DNA from: DASSUW01 sp963759375
GTDB lineage: Bacteria > Actinomycetota > Thermoleophilia > Solirubrobacterales > Solirubrobacteraceae
Direction: 5' to 3'
DNA length: 64,000 nucleotides
NCBI GenBank assembly: GCA_963759375.1
Contig: CAVWYY010000002.1
Location: forward strand, 620,001-684,000
Program-made: the position numbers and the translations under genes
Part shown: one piece after another, positions 15,567 to 26,344 of the stretch
Layout: each line of letters starts with the position of its first letter
How positions within the stretch are numbered: position 1 is the stretch's first letter
The notes under the pieces: generated by a model
What the model was told of the DNA's origin: nothing
Databases searched by the model: none
What the model saw: the letters and a program-made list of their open reading frames with translations, nothing else

Positions 15567-16851
15567 TCAGCTGATCTGGCTCATCACCCCGTTCCAGAAC
15601 GCGCCGAACCGGTTGTCGAAGTACGAGCTGATGCCCCACGTCCCGAACCCGTTCGCGCCGTCATAGCCGCGGTTGTTGACGCCGACGATCGTCCACGAGC
15701 CGTTGGGCAGCAGCGCCCACACCGGCCCGCCGCTGGACCCGCCGTTCATCTCGCACAGGCCGGTGGCGATGTTGTAGCTGGACCACGTGTACGGGAAGTT
15801 GTTGTTGGTCTCGCCGTCCCAGCGCATGTCGCAGTACCACTGGTAGCCGCCGTACCCCCACGCTGCGGTGGCGAACGAGAACGACGCCGGGTAGCCGGAG
15901 CGGATGATGCGCGTGCCGACCGGGACCTGCGCGTTCCACGTCAGCCCGTACAGGCCGGTGTACTGGCCGGCGTGCCGACCGGTGCTGTCGGGCTGGAGGA
16001 CCACCAGCCCCCAGTCCTGGCCGCCGTCCTCGTTCTTCCATGCGTTCGGCACGAACGCGTTCGCGACTCGGTACACGCCCCACTTGCCGACGTTGCCGCT
16101 GGCGGTCCACGTGTTGCCCGGCACCACCTGCATCTTGTTGATGTCGTAGTAGCCGTACGAGCCCTTACCGTCGTGCACGTTGGCGAACAGGCAGTGCGCG
16201 GCTGTGAGGACCACGCCGTTGAGCACCATCGTCCCCGAGCACCAACCCCTGCCCGTTGAGGTAGAAGCGCACGACCGACGGATTGAGCGGGTTGTTCACG
16301 CCGCTCGAGTACTTGGCCGCCGCCTTGGCCAGCGGCGCGCTGACCGCCGGACCGCCGGTCGCGGACGCGGCGCCCTTGAGCAGGCTGCGACAGCGCACCT
16401 TCTTGCCGCGGCGCTTGACGCACACCTTCTGCGCGACGCCATGCTTGTAGAACCGGCAGGTCCGCTTGCCGCGCCGTGTCGTGCACTTTCGAACGAGCTT
16501 GCCGCCGCGCCGGTACCGGCAGGTGCGGGTGCGGACGCCGTGGCGGACCGTGGTCTTGCACGAGCGCCGCAGCTTGCCTGCCGGTTCGTGGATGATCTTC
16601 GGGCCACCCTTCTCGGGAGGGATGAGCTTCCCGCCGCCGGGCGCGGGCGGCGGGGTCGAGGACCGTTGCGGGCTGGTCACCGGGTTCGCGCCGCCGCCGA
16701 CGCTGGCAGGCGGGGCCGACGGCGCTGGCGCCGGCCCGAACTGGATGCTGCCGCCCGTGTTCGAGTAGCCAGGGGCTTGCGCGTAAGCGTCTGACGCGAC
16801 CGCGAACAGGACGAGCAGGGCAACGGCCGCGCCGAAACCAGCGGAGCGCAT
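15567..16851 (-). pseudogene. Second exported trypsin-like protease, broken by one-base frameshift
   Basis: Two adjoining frames make one protein. The N-terminal frame starts at MRSAGFGAAVALL (16851, GAGGAG ribosome site), has a signal peptide, a Pro/Gly-rich linker and a Cys/Arg/Lys-rich domain (units such as KLVRKCTTRRGKRTCRF). It runs out of register at about 16244. The second frame begins CSGTMVLNGVVLTAAHC, the expected continuation of an S1 protease, and has NEDGGQDWGLVVL and GGSSGGPVWAL for Asp and Ser. Removing one base of the AA pair at 16244-16245 yields an intact protein of about 428 residues reading GQGWCSGTMV. It is either a sequencing/assembly indel or a recent inactivation. Confidence 0.85.
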
Positions 16852-16993
16852 ACGGGTCTCCTCAGCGAAAGTGAGTGTGTCCCGCACGAGCCGCCCGCCG
16901 ACTCGTGACGGCGGCGCCGACCCTATATGAGGTGCATCGAACACACAGAAAACCTGACCGGACGGCTAGCCGACGCGGCCGACGAAGCGACTC

Positions 16994-19600
<2,607 letters not shown>

Positions 19601-19610
19601 GCGCGCGATC

Positions 19611-20333
19611 CTACCCCCGGCCGACCGGCCTGAGGCGCACGTGCCCGTGGTGTTCCAGCGTTTCGAGAATCGCGCGCTCCGCCTGGGCGAGCGCGCGTGG
19701 CTCGGCGTCGGGTGCCTCGGCGAGCGGCCTGCCGAGCGCGGTCACGAGGAAGTCGACGGCATCCTGGTCGAGCGCGAACGCGCTCGCCTCGCAGGCCGTG
19801 CAGACCACGCCGCCCGCGGCGCCCGAGAAGCCGACGAGGTGCTCCTGCTCGCCGCAGGAGGCGCACGAGGCCAGGTGCGGTGCGAAGCCGGCCGCCAGCA
19901 GCAGCTTGAGGCGGAACGCGAGCGCGTTGGCGCGCCCCGCCCGCGCGGGGTCGCCGTCGAGCAGCGCCAGCTCGTTGGCGAGCAGGTGGTAGACGCCGGC
20001 GTGCGGGTCGCCGTCGTCGAACACGCGCGCCACGGCCTCGCAGGCCCGGGCGGCGCCGTCGAGCGCCCGGGCGTCCTCGCGCAGGCGCGGATGGGCGGCC
20101 AGCGTCTCGACGCTGGTGACGGTCAGCAGGTCGCTCCTGCCCTCGTAGAGCACGAGCTCGAGGCGGAAGAACGGCTCCAGCCGCCCGCCGAAGCGCGACC
20201 TGGTCTTCCGCACGCCCTTGGCGATCACGCTCACTCGCCCGCGGTCCGGGGTGTACAGGTGCAGGATGCGATCGGCCTCCCCGTAGCGGAGGCTGCGCAG
20301 GACGATGCCCTCGGTCTTCAGAGAACCGGCCAC
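19611..20333 (-). CDS. recO: DNA repair protein RecO
   Basis: RecO (240 residues) loads RecA on SSB-coated DNA with RecR in the RecFOR path. The N-terminal OB domain begins LKTEGIVLRSLRYGEADRI and includes GRVSVIAKGVRKTRSRFGG. A zinc-binding pair is present (CASCGEQEHLVGFS and VVCTACEASAF). ATG 20333 gives the usual start. Only 18 bp separate it from the divergent glutaredoxin gene, and ppdK follows 10 bp after its stop, so recO and ppdK are probably cotranscribed. Confidence 0.93.
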   Translation of the reverse strand: MAGSLKTEGIVLRSLRYGEADRILHLYTPDRGRVSVIAKGVRKTRSRFGGRLEPFFRLELVLYEGRSDLLTVTSVETLAAHPRLREDARALDGAARACEAVARVFDDGDPHAGVYHLLANELALLDGDPARAGRANALAFRLKLLLAAGFAPHLASCASCGEQEHLVGFSGAAGGVVCTACEASAFALDQDAVDFLVTALGRPLAEAPDAEPRALAQAERAILETLEHHGHVRLRPVGRG

Positions 20334-20351
20334 GCTATATTTCGTGAAGTC

Positions 20352-20611
20352 TTGAGCAGGGTCACTGTGTACACGACGGAGCCGTGTGGGTTCTGCCGCG
20401 TGGCAAAGGCGCTACTCGCCAAGCGGAACGTCCCGTTCGCCGAGGTCAACCTCGCGAAGGATCCGTCCGGGCGCGCCGAGCTCGTGCGGCTCACCGGCAT
20501 GATGACGTTCCCCCAGGTCGTCATCGACGACCGGCCGATCGGCGGCTACCAGGAGCTGGTCGCGCTCGACCGCTCCGGCGGGCTGGCGAGCTCACCGAAG
20601 CCGCGGCTTAG
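20352..20611 (+). CDS. Glutaredoxin-like protein (3' end frameshifted)
   Basis: This small thiol-disulfide protein has the redox motif EPCGFCRVAKALL, the cis-Pro in MTFPQVVIDDRPIGGY and the usual length of about 85 residues if repaired. It starts at TTG 20352 (MSRVTVYTTEPC); GTG 20367 is the alternative. In the uncorrected sequence the frame runs on to 20756 and adds a non-glutaredoxin tail. Adding one G near 20588 restores RSGGLAELTEAAA and a TAG at 20609-20611, a normal family ending. Without the repair the frame also overlaps the convergent mutM gene by 13 bp. Electron donor unknown. Confidence 0.8.
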
Positions 20612-20743
20612 GCCGCGCGTCCGGGCCCACGACGCATTCCGGCAGGCCCGGCCCGCGTCTGCCGGCACCCGGCATCCGGTCACGTGCCACCAGCATGCTC
20701 GCGGATGCCGTGCGGCGGCAGACACGACCCGGACTACGCCGGG

Positions 20744-21586
20744 TTATGCGCCGTGAGCCCGGACACGCGGCCTCGGCTGGCAGCGCTCGCAGACGTACGT
20801 GCCGCGACCGGCGGCCCGCAGCTTGCGCACGGTCGTGCCGCAGCGCGTGCACGGCTCCCCCTCGCGCAGGTGCACGAGGAAGCGGTCCTGGAACGTGCCG
20901 GCGACGCCGTAGGGGTCGCGGAAGTCGTCGATGCTCGCGCCCTTGGACTCGATGCCGAGCGCCAGCGACTCGACGACCGCGTCGCGCAGCGCCTGCGCCT
21001 GCGGGCGCGTGAGCCGGTTGGCCGGCCGCAGCGGGTGGATGCGCGCGCGGAACAGCGCCTCGTCGGCGTAGATGTTGCCCACCCCGGCCACGCGCTGCTG
21101 GTCGAGCAGGAACGCCTTGACCGGAGCGCGCGACGTCTTCGCCAGCGCGTGCAGGTAGGCACCCGTGAACGCGTCGTCGAACGGCTCCGGGCCGAGCCGC
21201 GCGGCGAAGAACGCGTCGAGCGCGGCGCCGCCCAGCGCCAGCTCGCCGGTCCCGAAGCGCCGGGGGTCCGTGTACGCGAGGTCGTGGTCGCCGAGCCGGA
21301 ACCAGACGCGCGTGTACGGCGGGGCGCCCGGCGGGTCGATGAGCAGGGTCCCGGTCATCCGCAGGTGCTGCAGGAGGAAGACGTCGTCGGACAGCTCCCA
21401 GACGAGGTACTTGCCGCGCCGGCCGAGGCGCTCGATCACCCGGCCCTCGACGGCGTCGGCGACCTCGCGGCCGGCGAGCGGCCGCGTCCAGCGCTCGTCG
21501 AGCACCTCCAGGCGCTCCAGCGTCCGCCCCTCGACATGTGGCGCGAGGTGCCGACGGATCGTCTCGACCTCGGGGAGCTCGGGCAT
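20744..21586 (-). CDS. mutM: Formamidopyrimidine-DNA glycosylase (Fpg/MutM)
   Basis: The enzyme (280 residues) excises 8-oxoguanine and nicks the strand. The start at 21586 is fixed by the catalytic N-terminal Pro2-Glu3 of MPELPEVETIRRHL. Other marks are the Lys of RRGKYLVWELSD, the intercalation/recognition segment YTDPRRFGTGEL, the helix-two-turns-helix NIYADEALFRARIHPL and the C-terminal zinc finger CTRCGTTVRKL...YVCERC. It follows the lipoprotein gene on the same strand after a hairpin. A late TGA leaves a short C-terminal extension after the finger. Confidence 0.95.
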   Translation of the reverse strand: MPELPEVETIRRHLAPHVEGRTLERLEVLDERWTRPLAGREVADAVEGRVIERLGRRGKYLVWELSDDVFLLQHLRMTGTLLIDPPGAPPYTRVWFRLGDHDLAYTDPRRFGTGELALGGAALDAFFAARLGPEPFDDAFTGAYLHALAKTSRAPVKAFLLDQQRVAGVGNIYADEALFRARIHPLRPANRLTRPQAQALRDAVVESLALGIESKGASIDDFRDPYGVAGTFQDRFLVHLREGEPCTRCGTTVRKLRAAGRGTYVCERCQPRPRVRAHGA

Positions 21587-21607
21587 CGGAAGGTAACGTC
21601 GCACGAA

Positions 21608-21634
21608 GGTCGCCGGGTGGGGTTTCCGGCGACC
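21608..21634 (-). terminator. Hairpin between lipoprotein gene and mutM
   Basis: A perfect 9-bp stem (GGTCGCCGG/CCGGCGACC) with a 9-nt loop lies 13 bases after the stop of the lipoprotein gene on the minus strand. It may terminate that transcript or weaken read-through into mutM. Confidence 0.5.
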
Positions 21635-21647
21635 GGAGGGCGAAACC

Positions 21648-22751
21648 TTACTTCAGGTCGTCGAGCCCGATCCCGAGCTCGCGCCGTACGGCGCGCTCGG
21701 CGAGCTGCCGTCCCGGCGGGCCGCGGAGCGTGTCGTCGTTGAACACGTCGTAGAGCTTCAGCAGCCGCCGCGCGCCGAACCGGTCGACGATCGCGAACGC
21801 CGCCGCCGAGCTGGCGCCGTAGGCGTTCGCCTGCGCGTCGCCGCTCAGCCGTGCGATCGCGCCCGGGGCCGAGAGCTTCCCGAGGTCCGGATCGGGCGGC
21901 GGCGTCCGCCGGTCGCCAGACGCGTACATCGCCACGCCCTCGGCGAGCCACGCCGGCGTGCGGCCCGACGTGACGCCGGCCAGCGCCGCGTGCGTGAGCT
22001 CGTGGGCGATCGTGCGGCGCCGCCCTTCCGGGTCCTGGCTCGCGAACGCGCTGTAGACGACGAGCAGCCGCAGCGACACCACGCGCGAGACGGCCTGCGC
22101 GGCGCCGCGCTCGACGATCGCCGCGTCCGCGATCGCCGCCAGCGTCTCCAGGCCGCGGATCTGCGTGGTCAGGGCGCGCGCCTGGGCGGCGTCGGCGGCC
22201 ACGATCACCAGGTACCGCTTGCGCAGCCGGCCGCTCTCCAGCCGCGCGCGCATGGCCGCGTAGCCGTCCTCCAGCGCCCCCAGCAGCTCGTCGACCGGCA
22301 CCGACTCCGGCACGAGGACGACGAAGTGCCGTGTCCGGCGCTCCGTGAACCGCGCGACCTCCCACGGCGGCAGACCGCGGCGGCCTCCCATCCGGGCGAT
22401 CCGCCAGCGGCCGCCGCGCTTGACGAGGTCGACGCGGCGGACCGACTGGTAGCTGCTGCGCACGCCGCCGATCTCGTACTGCTCGAGCACCCGGGCATGG
22501 GCGCGGCGCCCGGTCACAGTGACGCGGCCGGGGTCGAGCACGACGTCGCGCACGAGCAGCGCCCGCGCGCGCGGCGCCGCCTCCAGGGCGGCCGCCCGGC
22601 GGCGGAGCGTGTCCGCGATCAGCTGCTCGTCGGTGGGCGCCGCCGGTGTGGCGCGGGCGGCCGGTGAGGTCGGCGCCGGCGTGGGCGACGGCGCGCGCCC
22701 GCCCCCGCATCCCACCAGGGCGAGCACGAGCACCGCCGCGGCGGCTCTCAC
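21648..22751 (-). CDS. Lipoprotein with HExxH gluzincin-type peptidase domain
   Basis: The GTG at 22751 starts a classic lipoprotein signal, RAAAAVLVLALVGCGGG, with the lipobox Cys at about residue 13. After a Pro/Thr/Ala linker and a region resembling a small mixed alpha/beta domain (residues 45-130) comes a peptidase-MA-like domain with RTIAHELTHAALAGV and WLAEGVAMYASGD, giving two His and the downstream Glu of a zinc site. It is likely a membrane-anchored extracytoplasmic metalloprotease or protease-like protein. It overlaps the true end of deoB as GTGA. In the raw sequence it also reads in frame with deoB because of a frameshift there. Confidence 0.82.
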   Translation of the reverse strand: MRAAAAVLVLALVGCGGGRAPSPTPAPTSPAARATPAAPTDEQLIADTLRRRAAALEAAPRARALLVRDVVLDPGRVTVTGRRAHARVLEQYEIGGVRSSYQSVRRVDLVKRGGRWRIARMGGRRGLPPWEVARFTERRTRHFVVLVPESVPVDELLGALEDGYAAMRARLESGRLRKRYLVIVAADAAQARALTTQIRGLETLAAIADAAIVERGAAQAVSRVVSLRLLVVYSAFASQDPEGRRRTIAHELTHAALAGVTSGRTPAWLAEGVAMYASGDRRTPPPDPDLGKLSAPGAIARLSGDAQANAYGASSAAAFAIVDRFGARRLLKLYDVFNDDTLRGPPGRQLAERAVRRELGIGLDDLK

Positions 22752-23894
22752 GGCACGAACGGATCGCCTGGCAGGCCGCGCGTCACGGCCGGCCAGCCAG
22801 CGCAACGCCGAGGCTCCGACGTCGGCGAACGGCCCGTCGTTGCGACGCCCGTCGCCCGCGAACCGCGCGAGCAGCGGGGCGTGCTCGCGCGTGTGGTCGG
22901 TGCCCGGGTGGGTCGGGTCACAGCCGTGGTCGGCGGTGATGACGAGCAGGTCGCGCGCCGGGTCGAGATGCTCGAGCCACTCCCCCACCGCCGCATCGAT
23001 CTCCTTCAGCGCGCCGTGGAATCCCGGGACGTCGTTGCGATGCCCGAAGACCTGGTCGGTCTCGACGAGGTTGCTGAACACCAGCCCGGCGTCGAGCTCG
23101 CGGATGAGCTCGCCGGTGGCGGCGATGGCGGCGGCGTTGGTGGAGCCCTTGTGCTGGACGTCGACCCCGACCCCGTTGAACACCTGGCCGATCTTGCCGA
23201 CCGTGTGGACCGGGATCCGTTCGGCCTGCAGCTCCTGCAGGTACGAGTGGCCGGGCGGGTCGAGCGCGATGTCGCGCCGCCCCTCGGTGCGGGTGAAGCT
23301 CCCGGGCTCGCCGCGGAACGGGCGCGCGATGATGCGGCCGACGGCGTGCTCGCCGGTCATGATCTCGCGCGCCGCCGTGCAGGCGGCGTACAGCTCGTCG
23401 GCCGGGACGACGTCCTCGTGGGCGGCGATCTGCAGCACCGAGTCGGCCGACGTGTAGACGATCAGGTCGCCGGTCCGCATGTGCTCGGCGCCGTACTCGT
23501 CGATCACCTGCGTGCCGGAGTACGGCCGGTTGCAGAGGATCCCGCGACCGGTGGCCGCGCGCAGCGCGTCGAGGATCTCGTCCGGGAACCCGTCGGGGTA
23601 GGTGCGCAGCGGGACCGGCGTGATGACGCCCATCAGCTCCCAGTGGCCGGTGATCGTGTCCTTGCCCGGCCCGAGCGGGTGCAGCCGGCCGTGGACGACT
23701 GGGTGCTCGACCGGCGGCGCGCCCGCGAGCGGCATGATGTTGCCGAGCCCGAGGCCGGTCAGCACGGGCAGTTCGAGACCGCCCAAAGCCTCGGCCACGT
23801 GCCCGAGCGTGTTCGCTCCCGCGTCGCCGTACTCGGCGCTGTCGGGAAGCTCTCCCGCCCCACAAGCGTCGATGACCACGACAAACGCTCGCAA
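22748..23894 (-). CDS. deoB: Phosphopentomutase (one-base frameshift near the 3' end)
   Basis: DeoB interconverts ribose-1- and ribose-5-phosphate (and the deoxy forms) in nucleoside salvage. The alkaline-phosphatase-fold metal sites are visible: VVVIDACGAGELPDS, the Asp of FSNLVETDQVFGHRND, and ITADHGCDPTHPGTDHTREH. MRAFVVVIDACG gives the start. The raw frame never stops and merges with the next gene. The alternative frame after about 22780 reads RGLPGDPFVP and then TGA at 22748-22750, which overlaps the lipoprotein GTG. The span is one base too long for a clean frame, so a one-base insertion in the CGCGCG run (22777-22782) is the likely cause. Confidence 0.88.
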
Positions 23895-23952
23895 TGTAAC
23901 GTCGCACGATATCCGTCGCTGTCGGCGGCTCCGCGCGGCAGGCGGTGAACGC

Positions 23953-23983
23953 GACGGAGATCGGGCGAAACCGGATCTCCGTC
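23953..23983 (-). terminator. Hairpin at the end of the hydrolase-glycosyltransferase gene
   Basis: A perfect 10-bp stem (GACGGAGATC/GATCTCCGTC) with an 11-nt loop begins in the stop codon of the upstream minus-strand gene and lies before deoB. It is probably a terminator. Confidence 0.55.
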
Positions 23984-26057
23984 AGAGCAGGTCGGCGATA
24001 AGCCGGGCCGCACGGGCGGCGCCGTCACGCTCGACGTCCTGCGGCGGCGGCTGGTCGACCGCCTCGCGGATCCCGGCGGCGATCGTCTCCGGCGTCGCGG
24101 CCGCGAGGTCGATCGCCCGGCCGGCGCCGTAGCGCTCCAGCCGGTGCCGCACGTGCACGTTCTGCTCGAAGTGCCGGGCCAGCGGCGCGTACAGGAAAGG
24201 CGTCTTGGCCGCGGCGAGCTCCATGCACGTGGTGAGGCCGCCCTGGGTCACCGCGACGTCGCAGGCCGCGAGCCGGCGCGAGAGCTCGTGCACGTACGGC
24301 ACGACCTCGACGTCGGCCGGCGCCGACAGCGACGCCGGGTCGATCCGCGGGCCGCACACGACGGTCATCCGCAGGTCGATCAGCGAGGCGGCGTCGATCA
24401 CGCGCTGCAGCAGGCCCGCGCCGACACCGGAGCCGCCGACGGTGACGATGCACTCGCGCTCGCGGTCCACGGGCTGGCCCGCGCCCGGGGCCAGGACGTA
24501 GCCCGAGAAGTCGAAGTGGTCCTGGACCCAGGGCCGGATGGCGGGGAGCCCGTCGCCGAACGTGTCCGGCACGACGTCCTCCGGCGAGCCGACGAAGATC
24601 GCCCGGTCGCGCACGCGCGGGAAGCGGGCGATCTGCTCGATCATCTCGGCGTTGTAGTCGGCGGTCAGGCGCGCCTCCTCCTCGCCGCCCTCGGGCATCG
24701 GGATCCAGCCCACGAAGTCGGTCAGGAAGGCGTACGCCGCGCGCTTGAGCTCCGGGTTCTCGTGCAGGTAGTAGTCGAGCTCCCAGGCCTCGTCGCCGAT
24801 CCACAGGTCGTACGACTCGTCGCGCACGACGTCGTCGAACACCATGAAGTTGGCCAGCAGGATCTCGTCCATCCGGCGCCAGGCCTGGAACACGTTGAGC
24901 TCGTGCTCGCGCGACTCGGCCGCGATGTGGCGCGACTCGTTGGCCAGCAGCGCGCTGGCGGGATGGATGCGCTCGCCGCAGGCCTCGAGCACGCGAGTGA
25001 CCGGGTCCTGGGCCAGCCAGTCGATCTCCAGGTCCGGGTGCAGGGCTCGCAGCTCACGCGCGATGGCCACGTCCCGCCAGGCGTGGCCGAGCCCGATGGG
25101 CGACGAGACGTAGAGCGCGCGGCGGCGACGCGTGAGCGCGCGGCGCCACCGCGACGGAGGCGCCGGCCGGTCGTAGGCGCGCTCGGCGAAGTCGCGCACC
25201 ATGTGGTTGAAGCGCACCGGATCGCGCGCGTTGAAGCAGTGGCCGGCGCCCTCGAGGGTGACGAGCTCGGCGCCGGTGATCTCGGCGAAGGCGGCCGAGC
25301 GATCGGCCGGCACGAGACGGTCCTCGTCACCCTGGGTGACGAGCAGCGGGCAGCTCAGCCGCGCGAGCCGGTCGAAGATCTCCGCCTCGGGCAGGCCCGG
25401 CGCGTCGATCGTGTGCACGAGCGTCTCGGGGTCGGTCTCCAGCCCCCACCCGACGCTGTCCTCGAACTGCTTGGTCGAATGCGGCTCGCTGAAGCACTCG
25501 CCGAAGAAGAAGTCGAGGTAGCCGCGGTAGTCGCGGGCCCACGAGTGGCGGTTCGCGCGCGCCCAGCCCTCGTACGACGGCAGGTCAGCGTCGAACGAGT
25601 GGCCGGTGCGCGCGGGAACGGGCGGGGTGAGAGGGAGTGCCGGGGAGAGGAAGATCGCTCCGCGGATGCGTTCCGCGTGCTCGGTGCACAGCACCAGCCC
25701 GGCCGGGGCGGTGCCGCATTGGACGACGGCCACGCAGTCGGCGACGCCGACCTCGTCCATCACCGCGATCGCGTCCTCGACGGTCTTGCGCGGTCCGTAG
25801 GCGTCGACGGTCTGCGGGCGGTCGGAGCGGCCGTTGCCCCGCGCGTCGAAGGTGATGACCCGGAAGTGGCGGGCCAGGTACGGGACCTGCGCCTTCCAGA
25901 AGCGCGAGTGGACGATCGCCCACGGCGGGAGCAGGAGGATCGTCTCCTCGCCCTCGCCGAACACCTCGTAGGCGATGCGGACGCCATCGACGGAAGCCCA
26001 TCCGGACTGACGGGGAGGGAGTGCCCGAGACGGCTCGATGACGTCCGCGATCGCCAT
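23982..26057 (-). CDS. Alpha/beta hydrolase fused to GT28/MurG-like glycosyltransferase
   Basis: This 691-residue protein has two domains. Residues 15-305 are an alpha/beta hydrolase (LLLPPWAIVHSRFWKAQ, FDARGNGRSDRP, His in LEGAGHCFNARDP). Its nucleophile elbow reads VVQCGTAPAG, so Cys replaces the usual Ser. Residues 320-690 are a glycosyltransferase of the GT-B fold: LYVSSPIGLGHAWRDVAIA at the N-lobe, TVGGSGVGAGLLQRVIDAA, and TQGGLTTCMELAAAKTPFL with HFEQNVHVRHRLE in the donor-binding lobe. Related fusions are known in actinobacteria, but the product is not. It is followed by a hairpin and preceded by a tautomerase gene 3 bp away. Confidence 0.85.
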   Translation of the reverse strand: MAIADVIEPSRALPPRQSGWASVDGVRIAYEVFGEGEETILLLPPWAIVHSRFWKAQVPYLARHFRVITFDARGNGRSDRPQTVDAYGPRKTVEDAIAVMDEVGVADCVAVVQCGTAPAGLVLCTEHAERIRGAIFLSPALPLTPPVPARTGHSFDADLPSYEGWARANRHSWARDYRGYLDFFFGECFSEPHSTKQFEDSVGWGLETDPETLVHTIDAPGLPEAEIFDRLARLSCPLLVTQGDEDRLVPADRSAAFAEITGAELVTLEGAGHCFNARDPVRFNHMVRDFAERAYDRPAPPSRWRRALTRRRRALYVSSPIGLGHAWRDVAIARELRALHPDLEIDWLAQDPVTRVLEACGERIHPASALLANESRHIAAESREHELNVFQAWRRMDEILLANFMVFDDVVRDESYDLWIGDEAWELDYYLHENPELKRAAYAFLTDFVGWIPMPEGGEEEARLTADYNAEMIEQIARFPRVRDRAIFVGSPEDVVPDTFGDGLPAIRPWVQDHFDFSGYVLAPGAGQPVDRERECIVTVGGSGVGAGLLQRVIDAASLIDLRMTVVCGPRIDPASLSAPADVEVVPYVHELSRRLAACDVAVTQGGLTTCMELAAAKTPFLYAPLARHFEQNVHVRHRLERYGAGRAIDLAAATPETIAAGIREAVDQPPPQDVERDGAARAARLIADLL

Positions 26058-26060
26058 GGG

Positions 26061-26285
26061 TCAGGCCGGGACGCCCGCCTGCAGGGACTTGACGGCGTCG
26101 GTGGTCAGCGCCTGGCCGCCGAGGCCCCAGTCGCCGCTCTTGACCTCGTCGATGACGACCCAGGTCACGCCGCGCATGTTCTCACCTTCGATCTCGACCA
26201 TCGTGTCGGTGAGCTTCTCGATCATGGCGTGCTTCTCGTCCTCGTTGAAGACACCTTCGATGAGCCTGACGTTGACGAGGGGCAT
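26061..26285 (-). CDS. 4-oxalocrotonate tautomerase family protein
   Basis: The 74-residue product begins MPLVNVRLIEGVF, and after Met removal Pro1 is the catalytic base of the tautomerase superfamily. The length and the conserved GVTWVVIDEV strand fit 4-oxalocrotonate tautomerase-like small subunits. The start at 26285 is fixed by Pro1 and by an AGGAG ribosome site. It is probably cotranscribed with the hydrolase-glycosyltransferase gene 3 bp downstream, and divergent from a TetR gene across a palindrome, so it is a likely regulatory target. Substrate unknown. Confidence 0.9.
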   Translation of the reverse strand: MPLVNVRLIEGVFNEDEKHAMIEKLTDTMVEIEGENMRGVTWVVIDEVKSGDWGLGGQALTTDAVKSLQAGVPA

Positions 26286-26303
26286 CTCATTCTCCTGAAC
26301 TAG

Positions 26304-26323
26304 TTGGTCGTTCGACCGACCAA
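26304..26323. promoter_or_regulatory. Putative TetR operator
   Basis: A perfect inverted repeat TTGGTCG-N6-CGACCAA occupies the 59-bp gap between the divergent tautomerase and TetR genes. An AT-richer stretch (CATATTGCTATGCT) follows on the tetR side. Size, symmetry and position are those of a TetR autoregulatory operator. Confidence 0.75.
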
Positions 26324-26344
26324 ACATATTGCTATGCTGCCCGC

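Noticed and set aside
12974..15574. Very long plus-strand open frame (over 860 codons) opposite dgt and the protease
   Set aside because: It is the mirror of real minus-strand genes. High GC removes stops from the antisense frame, the translation is Arg/Val/Asp-rich with no domain, and it crosses gene boundaries.
21648..23894. Genuine deoB-lipoprotein fusion protein
   Set aside because: A lipobox signal in the middle of a protein and a hidden normal deoB end with GTGA overlap make a frameshift far more likely.
24144..26303. Long plus-strand open frame opposite the hydrolase-glycosyltransferase gene
   Set aside because: Same antisense effect of GC3 bias; no recognisable motif.
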